A stretch of DNA of 64,000 bases from Phenylobacterium soli (GCF_003254475.1 NZ_QFYQ01000001.1:1674001-1738000), one strand, 5' to 3'; counted from the stretch's first letter, positions 1 through 7,900 are shown. The notes: generated by a model not told the origin, from the sequence alone. Numbers and translations are program-made.

Positions 1-776
1 GGCGCTGGATCACCACGGCCGGGCCGGAGTGGGAGAACCCGGGCGGGGGCCTTTGGGGCGGCTATCCGATCGGGCTGACGGTGCGGGTGCTGGAGGCCGA
101 AGCCGAGGCGGTGGGCGAGCCGGTGTGCCTGACCCTGACCTATGTGGACCGGCTGCCGGTGGGCGAGCTTTCGGTGCGCACGCGGCGCATGCGGCAGGGC
201 GGCTCGGTGGGCGTGTGGCAGGTGGACATCGGCCCGGCCGGCTCGGACGAGGTGAGCGTGCATGCGGTGGCCACCCTGGCGCGGCGCCCGCCGACGCCGG
301 ACTTCGCCTTCGCCGAGATGCCGCTTCTGGCCGACCCGGAGACCCTGCCGGCGCCGGAGAGCCCTGGTGGGCGGCGCCACTTCGGCGCCCAGGCCTTCGA
401 GCGGCGGACGACGGAGAGCTTCCCGATCCCGCCGGGCGGGGATTCGTTCTCCCTGGCCTGGGTGCGGCCGCGGATCGCGCCCTGGGACAAGGCGCTGATC
501 GGCATGGTGACCGACAATTCGCCGCCGCGGGCGTTCTACGCCCTGGGCTCCGGCGTGATGACCACGACCCTGTCGCTGACGGTCTATCTGCACGCCACGG
601 CGGCCGAGATCGCGGCGGCCGGCGACGACTACATCCTCATCGAGTGCGAGGGCCGGGTGGGCGGCGGCGGCGCCTCGGACGAGCGCTCCAGCTACTGGCG
701 GCGCGACGGCAAGCTGCTGGCGACCAGCGAGCAACTCGTCTGGTACCGGGAGCGGCGGCCGCAGGTGCCGGAATAG
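1..776 (+). CDS. Acyl-CoA thioesterase family protein (TesB-like double hot-dog), 5' end outside the window
   Basis: The reading frame is open from base 3 to the TAG at 774-776 and has no start inside the window, so the gene is cut by the left edge. The visible 257 residues resemble thioesterase-superfamily proteins that hydrolyse acyl-CoA to free acid and CoA. Near the left edge the segment GLWGGYPIGLTVR matches the conserved start of the first hot-dog helix in these proteins. A Pro-rich linker (about residues 95-125) separates two similar halves, and the second half carries the usual SLTVYLH strand. An in-frame GTG at 81 is internal. A relative lies at 19237-20013. Family assignment is fairly firm; the substrate is unknown. 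Confidence 0.75.
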   Translation, partial: RWITTAGPEWENPGGGLWGGYPIGLTVRVLEAEAEAVGEPVCLTLTYVDRLPVGELSVRTRRMRQGGSVGVWQVDIGPAGSDEVSVHAVATLARRPPTPDFAFAEMPLLADPETLPAPESPGGRRHFGAQAFERRTTESFPIPPGGDSFSLAWVRPRIAPWDKALIGMVTDNSPPRAFYALGSGVMTTTLSLTVYLHATAAEIAAAGDDYILIECEGRVGGGGASDERSSYWRRDGKLLATSEQLVWYRERRPQVPE

Positions 777-796
777 GGGTGGCCCAGGAGGATCCC

Positions 797-1282
797 GTGG
801 CCGAGCCGGTCCGCATCTGGCTGGGGGTTTCGCACCATGCGGCGTTCCGCGTCGCGGGCTGGGCCGTGGTGCGGGCCGACGAGGCCGGGGTGAGCGGCTT
901 CGCAGGCGGCGAGCGGCGGCTGGACGCCGAGCGCGGCGCGCTGCTGGCGCTGCTGGCGGCGCTCAAGGACCTGCCGGCGGGGCGGTCGGTCGTGCTGACG
1001 ACCAGCGACGCGATTGTCGCCGGGTTTCCGGCGCGCATGGCGGCGGCGCAGGCGGGCGGCGAGGCGCCGGCCGACAACCTCGACCTGTGGGCGGCGCTCT
1101 CGACGGCCCTCGCAGCGCGTGAGGTCAAGATCGTGCAGGCGGCCGCAGCACCCGGAACGCCCCCCGGGACGCCTTTAGCCTTCGCCGCGGCCTGGGCCGA
1201 GTTCGGCCGCGAGCGGGCGAAGGACAAGGGCCCGTTCACGGCGTCCATCCCGAAGCCCAACCTGGCGAAGGCGGGCGTGTAG
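797..1282 (+). CDS. RNase HI-fold protein with degenerate active site
   Basis: This 161-residue protein follows the thioesterase gene by 20 bases. I chose GTG 797 because AGGAGG lies 6 bases upstream; GTG 779 is possible but its ribosome site is too close. Order of segments follows ribonuclease HI: a first strand (RIWLGV), a helix after an ER motif (ERGALLALLAAL), a strand with TTSDAIV where RNase HI has TDSQYV, then DNLDLWAAL and a strand REVKIVQAA. The carboxylates expected in the first strand, in the first helix and in the TDS motif are Val/His, Ala and Thr here, so nuclease activity is unlikely. The C-terminal tail is basic (KDKGPF, PKPNLAK). The function is unknown; nucleic-acid binding without cleavage is my inference. 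Confidence 0.6.
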   Translation: MAEPVRIWLGVSHHAAFRVAGWAVVRADEAGVSGFAGGERRLDAERGALLALLAALKDLPAGRSVVLTTSDAIVAGFPARMAAAQAGGEAPADNLDLWAALSTALAAREVKIVQAAAAPGTPPGTPLAFAAAWAEFGRERAKDKGPFTASIPKPNLAKAGV

Positions 1283-1300
1283 GGGCGGGCGGTTTGGCCG

Positions 1301-2275
1301 CTAGAAGGTCTCGCCGACCATCTTTTCGCTGAGCGCCCAGAGGGCCTTGGCGCGGTCCGGATCGACGGCATAGGCGCGCACGCCGTCGCGGCCGGCCGAG
1401 ACATTGTCGACCACCTCCGCCACGTGGCAGTCCTCGCAGTAGTGGCCGCCGACGACGTCGGCCGGGGCCACGACGGCGGCCCAGACCGAGGTCGCCGCGC
1501 CCTGGGGCACGGTCTTCCACTCGAAGGCGCCGCCGCTGGCGGCCTGGGCGGCGGTGACGTTGGCCAGCATCTGCGCGCGCAGCTCGTCGGTCATGTGGCG
1601 GCCGAGCTCGGTCTGGATGCCGCCCGGGTGGATGGCCGTGGCGCGCACGCCGTGGCCCTTGTGGCGGCGGTCGAATTCGACGGCGAAGAGGACATTGGCG
1701 GTCTTGGCCCGGCCGTAGGCGGCGAAGGGCTCGTAAGGGGTGCGCTCGAAGCCCGGATCCTCGAGGTTGACGTCTGAGAAGCGGTGCCCGGCGGAGGCCA
1801 GGCTGACGACGCGCCCCCCCGCGCGGATCAGCGGGGCGATGCGGTTGACGAACACGAAGTGGCCGAGGTGATTGGTGCCGAACTGGGTCTCGAAGCCGTC
1901 GGCGGTCTTGCCGAACGGCGTGGCCATGACGCCGGCGTTGCAGATGACGACGTCGAACGGCCGGCCGTCGGCCAGCAGGGCGTCGGCGCAGGCGCGGACG
2001 CTCGTCAGGTCGGCGAGGTCGAGGGCGATCAGCTCCAGCGACCCGCCGTTCCTCGCATCGCGCCGGACGGCTTCGGTGGCGGCGCGGGCCTTGTCGAGGT
2101 CGCGGGCGGCGCCGACGATCTCGGCCCCATGCGCGGCGAGGGCGCGGGCGGTCTCGACGCCGAGGCCGGCGGAGACGCCGGTGATGAGGATGCGCGTGCC
2201 GGCGAGGTCGCGGCCGGCGAGGACGTCGTCGGTGGTCGACTTGGCGCCAAGCGGCGCGGCGGTGGTCTCGCTCAT
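1301..2275 (-). CDS. Short-chain dehydrogenase/reductase (SDR), retinol dehydrogenase-like
   Basis: This 324-residue NAD(P)-dependent oxidoreductase has the classical SDR marks: cofactor loop TGVSAGLG (residues 32-39), NAG (113-115), an active-site Ser near 158-161 and Tyr187-x3-Lys191 in AYGRAK. The length, with an extended C-terminus, fits the retinol dehydrogenase/WW-domain oxidoreductase-like subgroup rather than 250-residue SDRs. The substrate cannot be read from sequence. The start ATG 2275 faces a divergent TetR gene, and the shared 91-base gap holds two palindromes (2307-2319 and 2330-2342). The SDR is therefore probably repressed by that TetR protein and induced by a small hydrophobic compound (inference). 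Confidence 0.85.
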   Translation of the reverse strand: MSETTAAPLGAKSTTDDVLAGRDLAGTRILITGVSAGLGVETARALAAHGAEIVGAARDLDKARAATEAVRRDARNGGSLELIALDLADLTSVRACADALLADGRPFDVVICNAGVMATPFGKTADGFETQFGTNHLGHFVFVNRIAPLIRAGGRVVSLASAGHRFSDVNLEDPGFERTPYEPFAAYGRAKTANVLFAVEFDRRHKGHGVRATAIHPGGIQTELGRHMTDELRAQMLANVTAAQAASGGAFEWKTVPQGAATSVWAAVVAPADVVGGHYCEDCHVAEVVDNVSAGRDGVRAYAVDPDRAKALWALSEKMVGETF

Positions 2276-2306
2276 GACAGGCTCCGGGGTTGCGGCTATA
2301 AGAAGT

Positions 2307-2343
2307 GGAGGTTGCCTCCGGATAAATACGGAGGTCGCCTCCG
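2307..2343. promoter_or_regulatory. Twin palindromic operators between the SDR and TetR genes
   Basis: Two 13-base perfect inverted repeats, GGAGGTTGCCTCC (2307-2319) and GGAGGTCGCCTCC (2330-2342), lie with centres 23 bases apart (about two helical turns) in the divergent promoter region. Spacing and position are as expected for TetR-type autoregulatory operators covering both promoters. The intervening bases also allow an alternative hairpin, CCTCCG...CGGAGG. Assignment to the adjacent TetR gene is inference. Confidence 0.65.
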
Positions 2344-2366
2344 TTTTGCAAGTGCAGGGTCGTGAC

Positions 2367-2942
2367 GTGAGCGAAAGGGCGCGCAAGCCGCGGGCGGACA
2401 GCCTGCGCAACCGCGAGCAGCTTCTGGAGGCGGCCAAGGCGGCGTTCGGCGCGGACGGCGCTGACGTGGCCCTGGAGGAGATCGCGCGGCGGGCCGGCGT
2501 CGGCATCGGCACGCTCTACCGGCATTTCCCGACGCGCGACGCGCTGATGGCGGCGGTCTACCGGCGCGAAGTGGAGCAGCTCTCGGCCTCGGCCGAGCGG
2601 CTGCTGGCCGAGCGGTCGGCGAAGGGCGGAGCTGGGGCGGCGCTGGAGGCCTGGCTGCACCTGCTGGTCGACTACATGGCCACCAAGCGGGTGATCGCCC
2701 CGGCCCTGCAGGCCGGCGGCGAGGAGGGCGCGCAGGCCTATGCCTCGGCGGGGCCGGCGCTGTCGGGGGCGATGGAGCGGCTGGTGCAGGCGGCGCGGGC
2801 GGCCGGCGACATCCGCCCCGAAATCTCGCCGCAGGACCTCTACCGGATGCTGATGGGGGTGGCGTTCGGCTACGACCAGCCGGGCTGGGAGGCGAGCGCC
2901 CGCCGGCTGATCGGCGTGATCATGGCGGGGCTGAAGCCCTAA
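2367..2942 (+). CDS. TetR/AcrR-family transcriptional regulator
   Basis: This 191-residue regulator has an N-terminal TetR DNA-binding domain at about residues 12-58: a helix with REQLLEAAKAAF, then VALEEIARRAGVG and the recognition segment GTLYRHFPTRDAL. The rest is the helical ligand-binding and dimerisation domain. GTG 2367 is the likely start; GTG 2352 is an in-frame alternative. It is read away from the SDR gene and presumably represses both through the operators at 2307-2343. The ligand is unknown. The stop codon overlaps that of the convergent XRE gene by 4 bases. Confidence 0.85.
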   Translation: MSERARKPRADSLRNREQLLEAAKAAFGADGADVALEEIARRAGVGIGTLYRHFPTRDALMAAVYRREVEQLSASAERLLAERSAKGGAGAALEAWLHLLVDYMATKRVIAPALQAGGEEGAQAYASAGPALSGAMERLVQAARAAGDIRPEISPQDLYRMLMGVAFGYDQPGWEASARRLIGVIMAGLKP

Positions 2943-3340
2943 CCGCCGTCGCGGACGCAGGCGCGGACGAGGTCGAGCACGGCCCGGCGCGCGCCCGGCC
3001 GCCGCACGCGCGGGAAGCAGTCGGCGAGATCGATGCCCTCGGGCGTCAGCAGGAAGGCGCGGGCCGAGGTCAGCACCTGGTCGGCGGCGGCGGGCTCCGC
3101 ATCGTGCTCGCCCGGGAAGAAGGCGGCCGGATGCGTCTTCAGGACCCGGGCGATGTCCCAGAGCATCGAGGCGCTGACCCGGTTGGCCCCGCGCTCGTAT
3201 TTCTGGACCTGCTGGAAGGTGACGCCGATCGCCTCCGCCAGGCGCTCCTGGCTGACCTGAAGCGCCTTGCGCCGCAGCCGGATCTGCAGACCCACGTGAC
3301 GGTCCACAGCGTGCGCCTCGCCGTCCTCTCCATCCGCCAT
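2939..3340 (-). CDS. XRE-family (Cro/CI-type) transcriptional regulator
   Basis: This 133-residue protein carries a classical helix-turn-helix at about residues 20-65: GLQIRLRRKALQVSQERLAE, then TFQQVQKYERG, a pattern typical of the SinR/HTH_3 family that reads palindromic DNA. The C-terminal 60 residues have no recognisable domain. I start at ATG 3340, giving MADGEDGEAH; an upstream in-frame ATG at 3391 would add 17 basic residues unlike the family. It stands alone between small genes, and its targets cannot be deduced. Confidence 0.8.
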   Translation of the reverse strand: MADGEDGEAHAVDRHVGLQIRLRRKALQVSQERLAEAIGVTFQQVQKYERGANRVSASMLWDIARVLKTHPAAFFPGEHDAEPAAADQVLTSARAFLLTPEGIDLADCFPRVRRPGARRAVLDLVRACVRDGG

Positions 3341-3470
3341 GTCGCAGCCCCCCGCGCGGCGCCCAGCGAGCGAAAGCGAGCGCCGTAACAATCGAGAGTA
3401 GAGGTGGGGGCGGAGCGGCGGAACCGCGTTCCCTACTCAAATCGAGGAGCCGGGCGAAGAATCCCCTGCG

Positions 3471-3677
3471 TCAGGCGGGCAGGGTCGCCCGCGCCGGGAC
3501 GCGGGCGGCGATCTCCACCACATGCCCGGGCCCGGTGATCTGGATCCGCTCGCACTCCGGCATCTGCGCCAGCATGTTCAGCCCGCCAAGGCAGGCCGCC
3601 TCGATCGAACCGGCGACGAGGTAGAGCACCAGCGGCTCGCGCAGCGCCGCGCCGTACCCCGAGATCTTGAAACGCAT
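3471..3677 (-). CDS. Small hypothetical protein (68 aa)
   Basis: The frame encodes 68 residues beginning MRFKISGYGAALREPLVLYL. The middle (about residues 15-38) is hydrophobic with Ala/Leu/Gly, and the end is acidic then mixed (ERIQITGPGHVVEIAARV). There is no signal-peptide cleavage pattern, and the segment is too weak to call a membrane helix with confidence. The longer upstream extension of this frame is Arg-rich noise, which supports ATG 3677. The ribosome site is poor. I do not recognise a family, so it is a plausible but unproven gene. Confidence 0.45.
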   Translation of the reverse strand: MRFKISGYGAALREPLVLYLVAGSIEAACLGGLNMLAQMPECERIQITGPGHVVEIAARVPARATLPA

Positions 3678-4002
3678 GGGTGAAAAAGTTCGCCTAAAAG
3701 GAGATTGGCCAGCCGCCGTCCCAATCGTTCGAAACGCCGTTCTCTGCAAGGGGATTCGAGGAGAAAACGTCTCAAATCGGGGCGGCGCCGGCGTTTTGGG
3801 CGCATATTTATTTCGCCCTATACGCGAAAAGCGCGCGCGTCGCGCCGTTGAGGACCTCATCGGTGATCGGCGATCACCTGCGAATGCTATGGTCGCGGCC
3901 CGCGCCGGACCACGGACTGCCGCGGGCGCCGAGGTCGAATGCACCCAGGGCGGGCGTACCTAATGTTCCAGGTTCGCAGATGTTCGCAAGACGTTCCGTC
4001 GA
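3678..4002. promoter_or_regulatory. 325-base gap with an AT-richer stretch and a perfect palindrome
   Basis: No convincing gene lies here. It holds the upstream region of the 68-residue gene. Bases 3795-3835 are clearly AT-richer than the surroundings. A perfect inverted repeat, GGTGATCGGCGATCACC (3862-3878, 7-base arms, GGC spacer), has no T-run and looks like an operator rather than a terminator. It also lies just beyond the 3' end of the winged-helix operon. The cognate regulator is unknown; the XRE protein at 2939-3340 is one candidate. Confidence 0.35.
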
Positions 4003-4998
4003 TTACCCATTTTGGGGAATTCGCCTGGCCGCCTCTGTTCTCGGATTGAGCTGGTCCCAGACCTCCAGCACCCCGAGCTGGGCGAGCCCGGCGAACATAC
4101 GGTGCAGGTTGGTCAGGTTGTCGACCATGAACTGGATGAGCTGGCCGCCGGCCAGGGCGTCGGCCGGCACGACGAAGCCGGAGGGCAGGCGGCGCACGAA
4201 GCCGCGGTTCACCAGGCTCATGACGTGGCGGCGCGTGGTCTCGGGCGGCAGGCCGACGCGCTCGGCCAGGGCGTTGATGCGGATCGGCCGGCGCAGGCCG
4301 TCGTCCACGAAGTCGCGCGCCTGGACGCCGTCGGCGCCGCGAACGTCGTCGGACAGTCCCTCGACGTTGGCGCAGAAGATGGCCAGCACGACGAAGCCTT
4401 CGGCGAGGTCGCCGATCGACTGCAGCAGCGCCTCGATCACCCGCAGCACGTAGTCGGAGGCGAGGCGCGCGGTGGCGCGGACCGGCGCCTGGGCGGCGGC
4501 GAGGCCGACGGTGGGGCCGGGGAGCTGGGTCAAGAGGTCGAGGTCGCGCAGCTCGTAGTAGAAGACGCGCAGCCGCTCGTAGGCCTTGAAGGCGTTCTGC
4601 AGGTACTCCTGCGAGACCAGGATCTCGGTGGGGACGATGACCCCGCCCTCGACGATCTGGCACAGGCCCTGATCCACCAGCCCCTTGATGCGCCGGCGGG
4701 CGGTTTCGAAGGGCATGTTGAGCGAGCTGGCGATGGCGTTGATGCTGACCGGGCGGCGCAACTCGTCCGGCGGCGCCTCGTCGGCCGCGCCGAACGCCAC
4801 CTGCAGGTCGGCCCGGCGGCTGATCGAGGAGACGTTGGCCTGGACGATGGTGGCCATCAGCAGGGTGTCGAGCAGATGCCGGCCGTCGCGCGCGACGCCG
4901 ATGACGTCGAGCACGTAGCGGACCGCCAGGCGGTTGACGATCCGGGCGTCGGCCACGGACGCCTTGGATCCGAATACCTTCAGGCCATCCATGGACAT
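4003..4998 (-). CDS. Internally duplicated winged-helix protein, copy A (331 aa)
   Basis: The protein consists of two homologous halves, about residues 28-155 and 184-316. Each half has an N-terminal helical stretch rich in Leu/Val/Ala, then a winged helix-turn-helix (about 83-110 and 238-265), then a wing ending in VP (IVP, VVP), then a long helix with an aromatic/Leu pattern. The recognition helices share P-x-E-T-x-R-R: PFETARRR and PPETTRRH. GntR/MarR-like DNA binding is plausible, but no effector domain is recognisable. ATG 4998 has GGAG 9 bases upstream. It lies 25 bases downstream of a paralogue and is surely co-transcribed. The family is not one I can name. Confidence 0.7.
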   Translation of the reverse strand: MSMDGLKVFGSKASVADARIVNRLAVRYVLDVIGVARDGRHLLDTLLMATIVQANVSSISRRADLQVAFGAADEAPPDELRRPVSINAIASSLNMPFETARRRIKGLVDQGLCQIVEGGVIVPTEILVSQEYLQNAFKAYERLRVFYYELRDLDLLTQLPGPTVGLAAAQAPVRATARLASDYVLRVIEALLQSIGDLAEGFVVLAIFCANVEGLSDDVRGADGVQARDFVDDGLRRPIRINALAERVGLPPETTRRHVMSLVNRGFVRRLPSGFVVPADALAGGQLIQFMVDNLTNLHRMFAGLAQLGVLEVWDQLNPRTEAARRIPQNG

Positions 4999-5023
4999 GG
5001 CGGCGGCTCCGGGTTCCGGTCCA

Positions 5024-5935
5024 TCAGCCCGGCGACGGCTGGCCGGGCAGGCCGAGCCGCTCCCAGGCTTCGATAAGGCCGCGCTCGGCGAGGGCGGTGA
5101 ACAGGCGCTGGAGATTGATGGCGTTGTCGCGGAACAGGGCCCTCATCTCGGGCCGGGCGAGGATCTCCTCGCTGACGGTGAAGCCGCGGCCGGCGCGCAC
5201 GCACCAGCCGAGGTTGGCGAGCTCGGCCAGATGTCGGCGAACGGTCTCGTGCGGCATGCCGATCCGGCGCGCCAGCACGGCGGTGAGGCTGACCGGGGGC
5301 GGCAGGGTGTCGCCCGCGCTGAGCAGGCCGAACAGGGCGAGGCCCGAGATCACGTCGCCGGTGAGCCCCATCAGGAGCTCGGTGGTGCGCAGGAGGTAGT
5401 CGGAGATCAGCCGCAGCGAGGCGCGGATCGGCACCGTCGGCTCCGGCGGGTAGCGCGACGGCGGCAGCGGCTCCATCAGCCCGGCGGCGCGCACGTCCTG
5501 GTAAAAGCGGTGGAGCCGCAGGTGGGCGACGACCACGGACTGCAGATAGGCGGGGGAGGCGAGGAAGCTCTCCGGCACGATCGGGCCCTGGGGCGTCAGG
5601 GCGCAAACACCCAGCTCCTCCAGGCGCCGGGTGCGGCGGCGGACCGTTTCGTAGGGCAGGTTCAGGCTGGCGGCGATGGCGCTCAGCGACACCGGACGCC
5701 GCTCCTCGTCGGGGGCGGGCGATTCCAGTCCGCCGTAGCGCTGGCGCGCCTCCGGGTCGCGCGTCAGAGGGGCGATGTTGGCCTGGTTGATGGCCAGCAC
5801 CAGCAGCGAATCGCGGGTGTCCATGCCGGCGATCCCGGTCCGCGCCTGATCCAGCATGAAGGCGCCGCTGAGCGGGATGAGCGCCCGCTCGCGGAGCTCC
5901 ACCATGCGGTCGGGTGGGGTCAGGGTGTCGGCCAC
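5024..5935 (-). CDS. Internally duplicated winged-helix protein, copy B (303 aa)
   Basis: This is a paralogue of the downstream gene with the same two-half plan. Repeat 1 is about residues 25-153 with PYETVRRR near 94, and repeat 2 is about 180-292 with PHETVRRH near 228. Wing strands end PIVPESFL and FTVSEEIL, aligning with the matching segments of copy A. I chose GTG 5935 because GGGAG sits 5 bases upstream; an in-frame TTG at 5965 is the longest option and has no good ribosome site. Together the two genes encode four copies of one winged-helix unit. DNA binding as pseudo-tetrameric or paired regulators is inference; no known function. Confidence 0.7.
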   Translation of the reverse strand: MADTLTPPDRMVELRERALIPLSGAFMLDQARTGIAGMDTRDSLLVLAINQANIAPLTRDPEARQRYGGLESPAPDEERRPVSLSAIAASLNLPYETVRRRTRRLEELGVCALTPQGPIVPESFLASPAYLQSVVVAHLRLHRFYQDVRAAGLMEPLPPSRYPPEPTVPIRASLRLISDYLLRTTELLMGLTGDVISGLALFGLLSAGDTLPPPVSLTAVLARRIGMPHETVRRHLAELANLGWCVRAGRGFTVSEEILARPEMRALFRDNAINLQRLFTALAERGLIEAWERLGLPGQPSPG

Positions 5936-6238
5936 GTCGTCTCCCGCAACGCCCAGGGGCTTCAAGCGCTACCATTCACCATGATGGATTGACCACCCTA
6001 CGTGCGAACGACGCTCTTGGATGAGGCGTACTTGGCACATCTGACGGCGTGGCGGATTGATCCAGCGCATTCCCGCCTCCAAGACCCAAAGTGGGGAACA
6101 TGGTGTCGGGGAGCCGCTTTTCCACAGCCGCGTGGGGCCTGCGTCATCCCGTCATCTGCGCCGCTCCGAACGGCTCTGGCTTTGTGCGCCCGAGGGCGGC
6201 ACACACCTTAGGCTAGACATCCGGATTGGGGGGGCGAC
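5936..6238. other. 303-base gap, promoter region of the winged-helix operon
   Basis: I see no supportable gene. Short open frames on both strands here have unlikely composition and no ribosome sites. The region must contain the promoter of the leftward winged-helix operon and that of the small rightward gene at 6239. A single DnaA-box-like nonamer, TTTTCCACA (6118-6126, one mismatch to consensus), is present, but alone it does not indicate an origin. Confidence 0.4.
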
Positions 6239-6439
6239 GTGCCCGAAGCGACCTACGTGGCGTTCGTATCGAAGCGCCAGCGCGCCAAGCTGCGCACGGT
6301 TCTGCAGACCGAGGACATGGGCGAACTGACCTGGCGCGAGAAGAAGCGCCTGTTCGGCTCGGAATTCTATTTCTCCGGCCCGCCGACCCTGGCGCGCCAG
6401 GCGCACGCCTATGTGACCAAGTGGCTGTCCACCAACTGA
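6239..6439 (+). CDS. Small hypothetical protein (66 aa)
   Basis: GTG 6239 follows a G-rich run that can serve as ribosome site. The 66 residues (VPEATYVAFVSKRQRAKLR...) are basic and mixed alpha/beta in look, ending with an amphipathic stretch QAHAYVTKWLSTN. No signal peptide, membrane segment, Cys cluster or known motif is visible. Codon use is like that of the neighbours, with strong third-position GC, which supports a real gene. Function unknown. Confidence 0.55.
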   Translation: MPEATYVAFVSKRQRAKLRTVLQTEDMGELTWREKKRLFGSEFYFSGPPTLARQAHAYVTKWLSTN

Positions 6440-6483
6440 CGGGCCGGTGAGGCGGCGGGCTCGGATTCCGCCGGCGCGCGTTG

Positions 6484-6500
6484 CTTGACCTTGGGTCAAG
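6484..6500. promoter_or_regulatory. Perfect inverted repeat upstream of the dioxygenase pseudogene
   Basis: CTTGACCTTGGGTCAAG has 7-base arms and a TTG spacer and starts with a -35-like TTGACC. MerR-family activators bind such dyads inside long-spacer promoters. It sits 76 bases before the ATG at 6576 and just after the stop of the small gene. No MerR gene is in the window, and the matching -10 (TTCCAC near 6510) is weak, so the role is tentative. Confidence 0.35.
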
Positions 6501-6575
6501 GGCGGAGACTTCCACCCTGACAGCCTCCGGCGACCCGCGCGGCAGATCGCGAGCGTGGAGGCGGGAGGATCGTCC

Positions 6576-7833
6576 ATGATCACGCTGCCGCATCACTGCG
6601 AGTACCTGTCCGACGCCTGGATCGACGAGGCGCGGCGCTTCCTCGAGGCCGAGGTCGCGCGGCGCAAGGACGCCCTGGCCGGGCGGCCGTTCTCGTTGAG
6701 CGAGGGCTTCGACGAGGCCCCGCCGCACCTTGGGCTGCCGGACAACCGCGCCGCCTGGCACATGATCTGGGACGGCGAGAGGCTGACGGTCGGCCGCGGC
6801 TTCAAGGCCGACGCGGACCTGCGCATGGAGGGCGAGTACCAGGCGGCGCTGAGCGCGGCCCAGTACGTCGGCGTGCTGGCGCCGGGCGGCCGCGAGCACA
6901 TGCTGCGCGAGCTGAAGGCGCTGTTCGGCAAGGACGCGGTGAAGGCCAAGGGCCGGCTGGACAACCCGGCGGTCGGCGAGATGTTGGACCTGCTGCACGA
7001 CCACATGGGCCGGCGCACGGTGGAGAACCCCGACCTGGCGCACCGCGCCCGGCGCCTGGGCATCGCCAGCAAGATCCGCGAGATGGAGGAGGAGAGCTAC
7101 ACGGTGCTGGAGCGGGCGATCTCGCCCGAGTTCGCCGACGAGGTCCGCGAGGCGACGCTGCGGGCGCTGCTGCCGCACCAGACCGGCGGTCTCAACTGGA
7201 TGCTCTATCACGGGCGCGAGTTCGAGCAGCTGATCCAGAACCCGCTGCTGATGACCCTGGTCGACGCCTCGCTGGGGCGCGGGGCGGTGATCGCCTCGTT
7301 CTCCTCGATCAAGCGGGGGCCGGGGCCCGGGACGATCCCGATCCACACCGACTACGCCCACGTGCCCGAGCCCTATCCGGAGTTCGCCCTGACCGGCGTC
7401 GGGGTCTGGGCGCTGGAGGACTGGACGGTGGCGTCCGGCCCCGACCTGGATCGTGCCTGGGACCCACAAGCTGCGGCGCGCGCCGAAGAAGGGTGAGGGC
7501 CACAACGGCGGCGTTCCCATCGAGATGCCCAAGGGCTCGGTGGTGTTCTTCACCCACGGCGTCTGGCACTGGCAGGGCGACCGCACCGAGCCCAGCGACC
7601 GGGTGACCCTGCACGCCCACTTCAACCGCGGCATCCTGCGCAGCCTGGAGCCGAAGAAGACCGACGTGCAGATGCTGCACCGGAATGCGCCCCGGCTCGG
7701 CGAGATGCTCGGCGAGGACGACTGGTTCGACAAGATGAGCGCCCAGGGCCGCGACTACGGCCGCTTCGCCTACATGGCAAAGCTGCGGGCTTTCACCGAC
7801 CAGCGGAAGCGGGAGATCCTGGAGGGCGCCTGA
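6576..7833 (+). pseudogene. SCP2-like plus phytanoyl-CoA dioxygenase (PhyH)-like protein, frameshifted
   Basis: ATG 6576 has GGAGG 7 bases upstream. The first frame runs 306 codons to a TGA, but similarity leaves this frame after Pro289 and continues one base later. Removing one G near 7443 joins the parts into about 418 residues and restores PTWIVPGTHKLR. Residues 50-150 resemble an SCP2 sterol-carrier-like domain. The rest is an Fe(II)/2-oxoglutarate dioxygenase with the His-x-Asp pair at HTD (257-259) and a distal His and Arg in GVWHWQGDR and its sequel, beyond the break. Such enzymes hydroxylate lipids or small acids. Either this is a recent inactivating mutation or an assembly error; both halves retain good codon use, so decay is not old. 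Confidence 0.7.
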
Positions 7834-7900
7834 GGCTCTCGGCAGGCGGCGCGAGGCGGTGCTAGGCTTCCCTCCAAGAGGACGAAGAGGGAGGCTTTCC

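Noticed and set aside
6118-6126. DnaA-box-like TTTTCCACA
   Set aside because: A single site with one mismatch, no AT-rich unwinding region and no dnaA, gidA or parAB genes nearby; not an origin.
5998-6211. Two 68-69-codon open frames on opposite strands in the gap at 6.0-6.2 kb
   Set aside because: They overlap each other, lack ribosome sites and have frequent rare-type codons unlike the neighbours.
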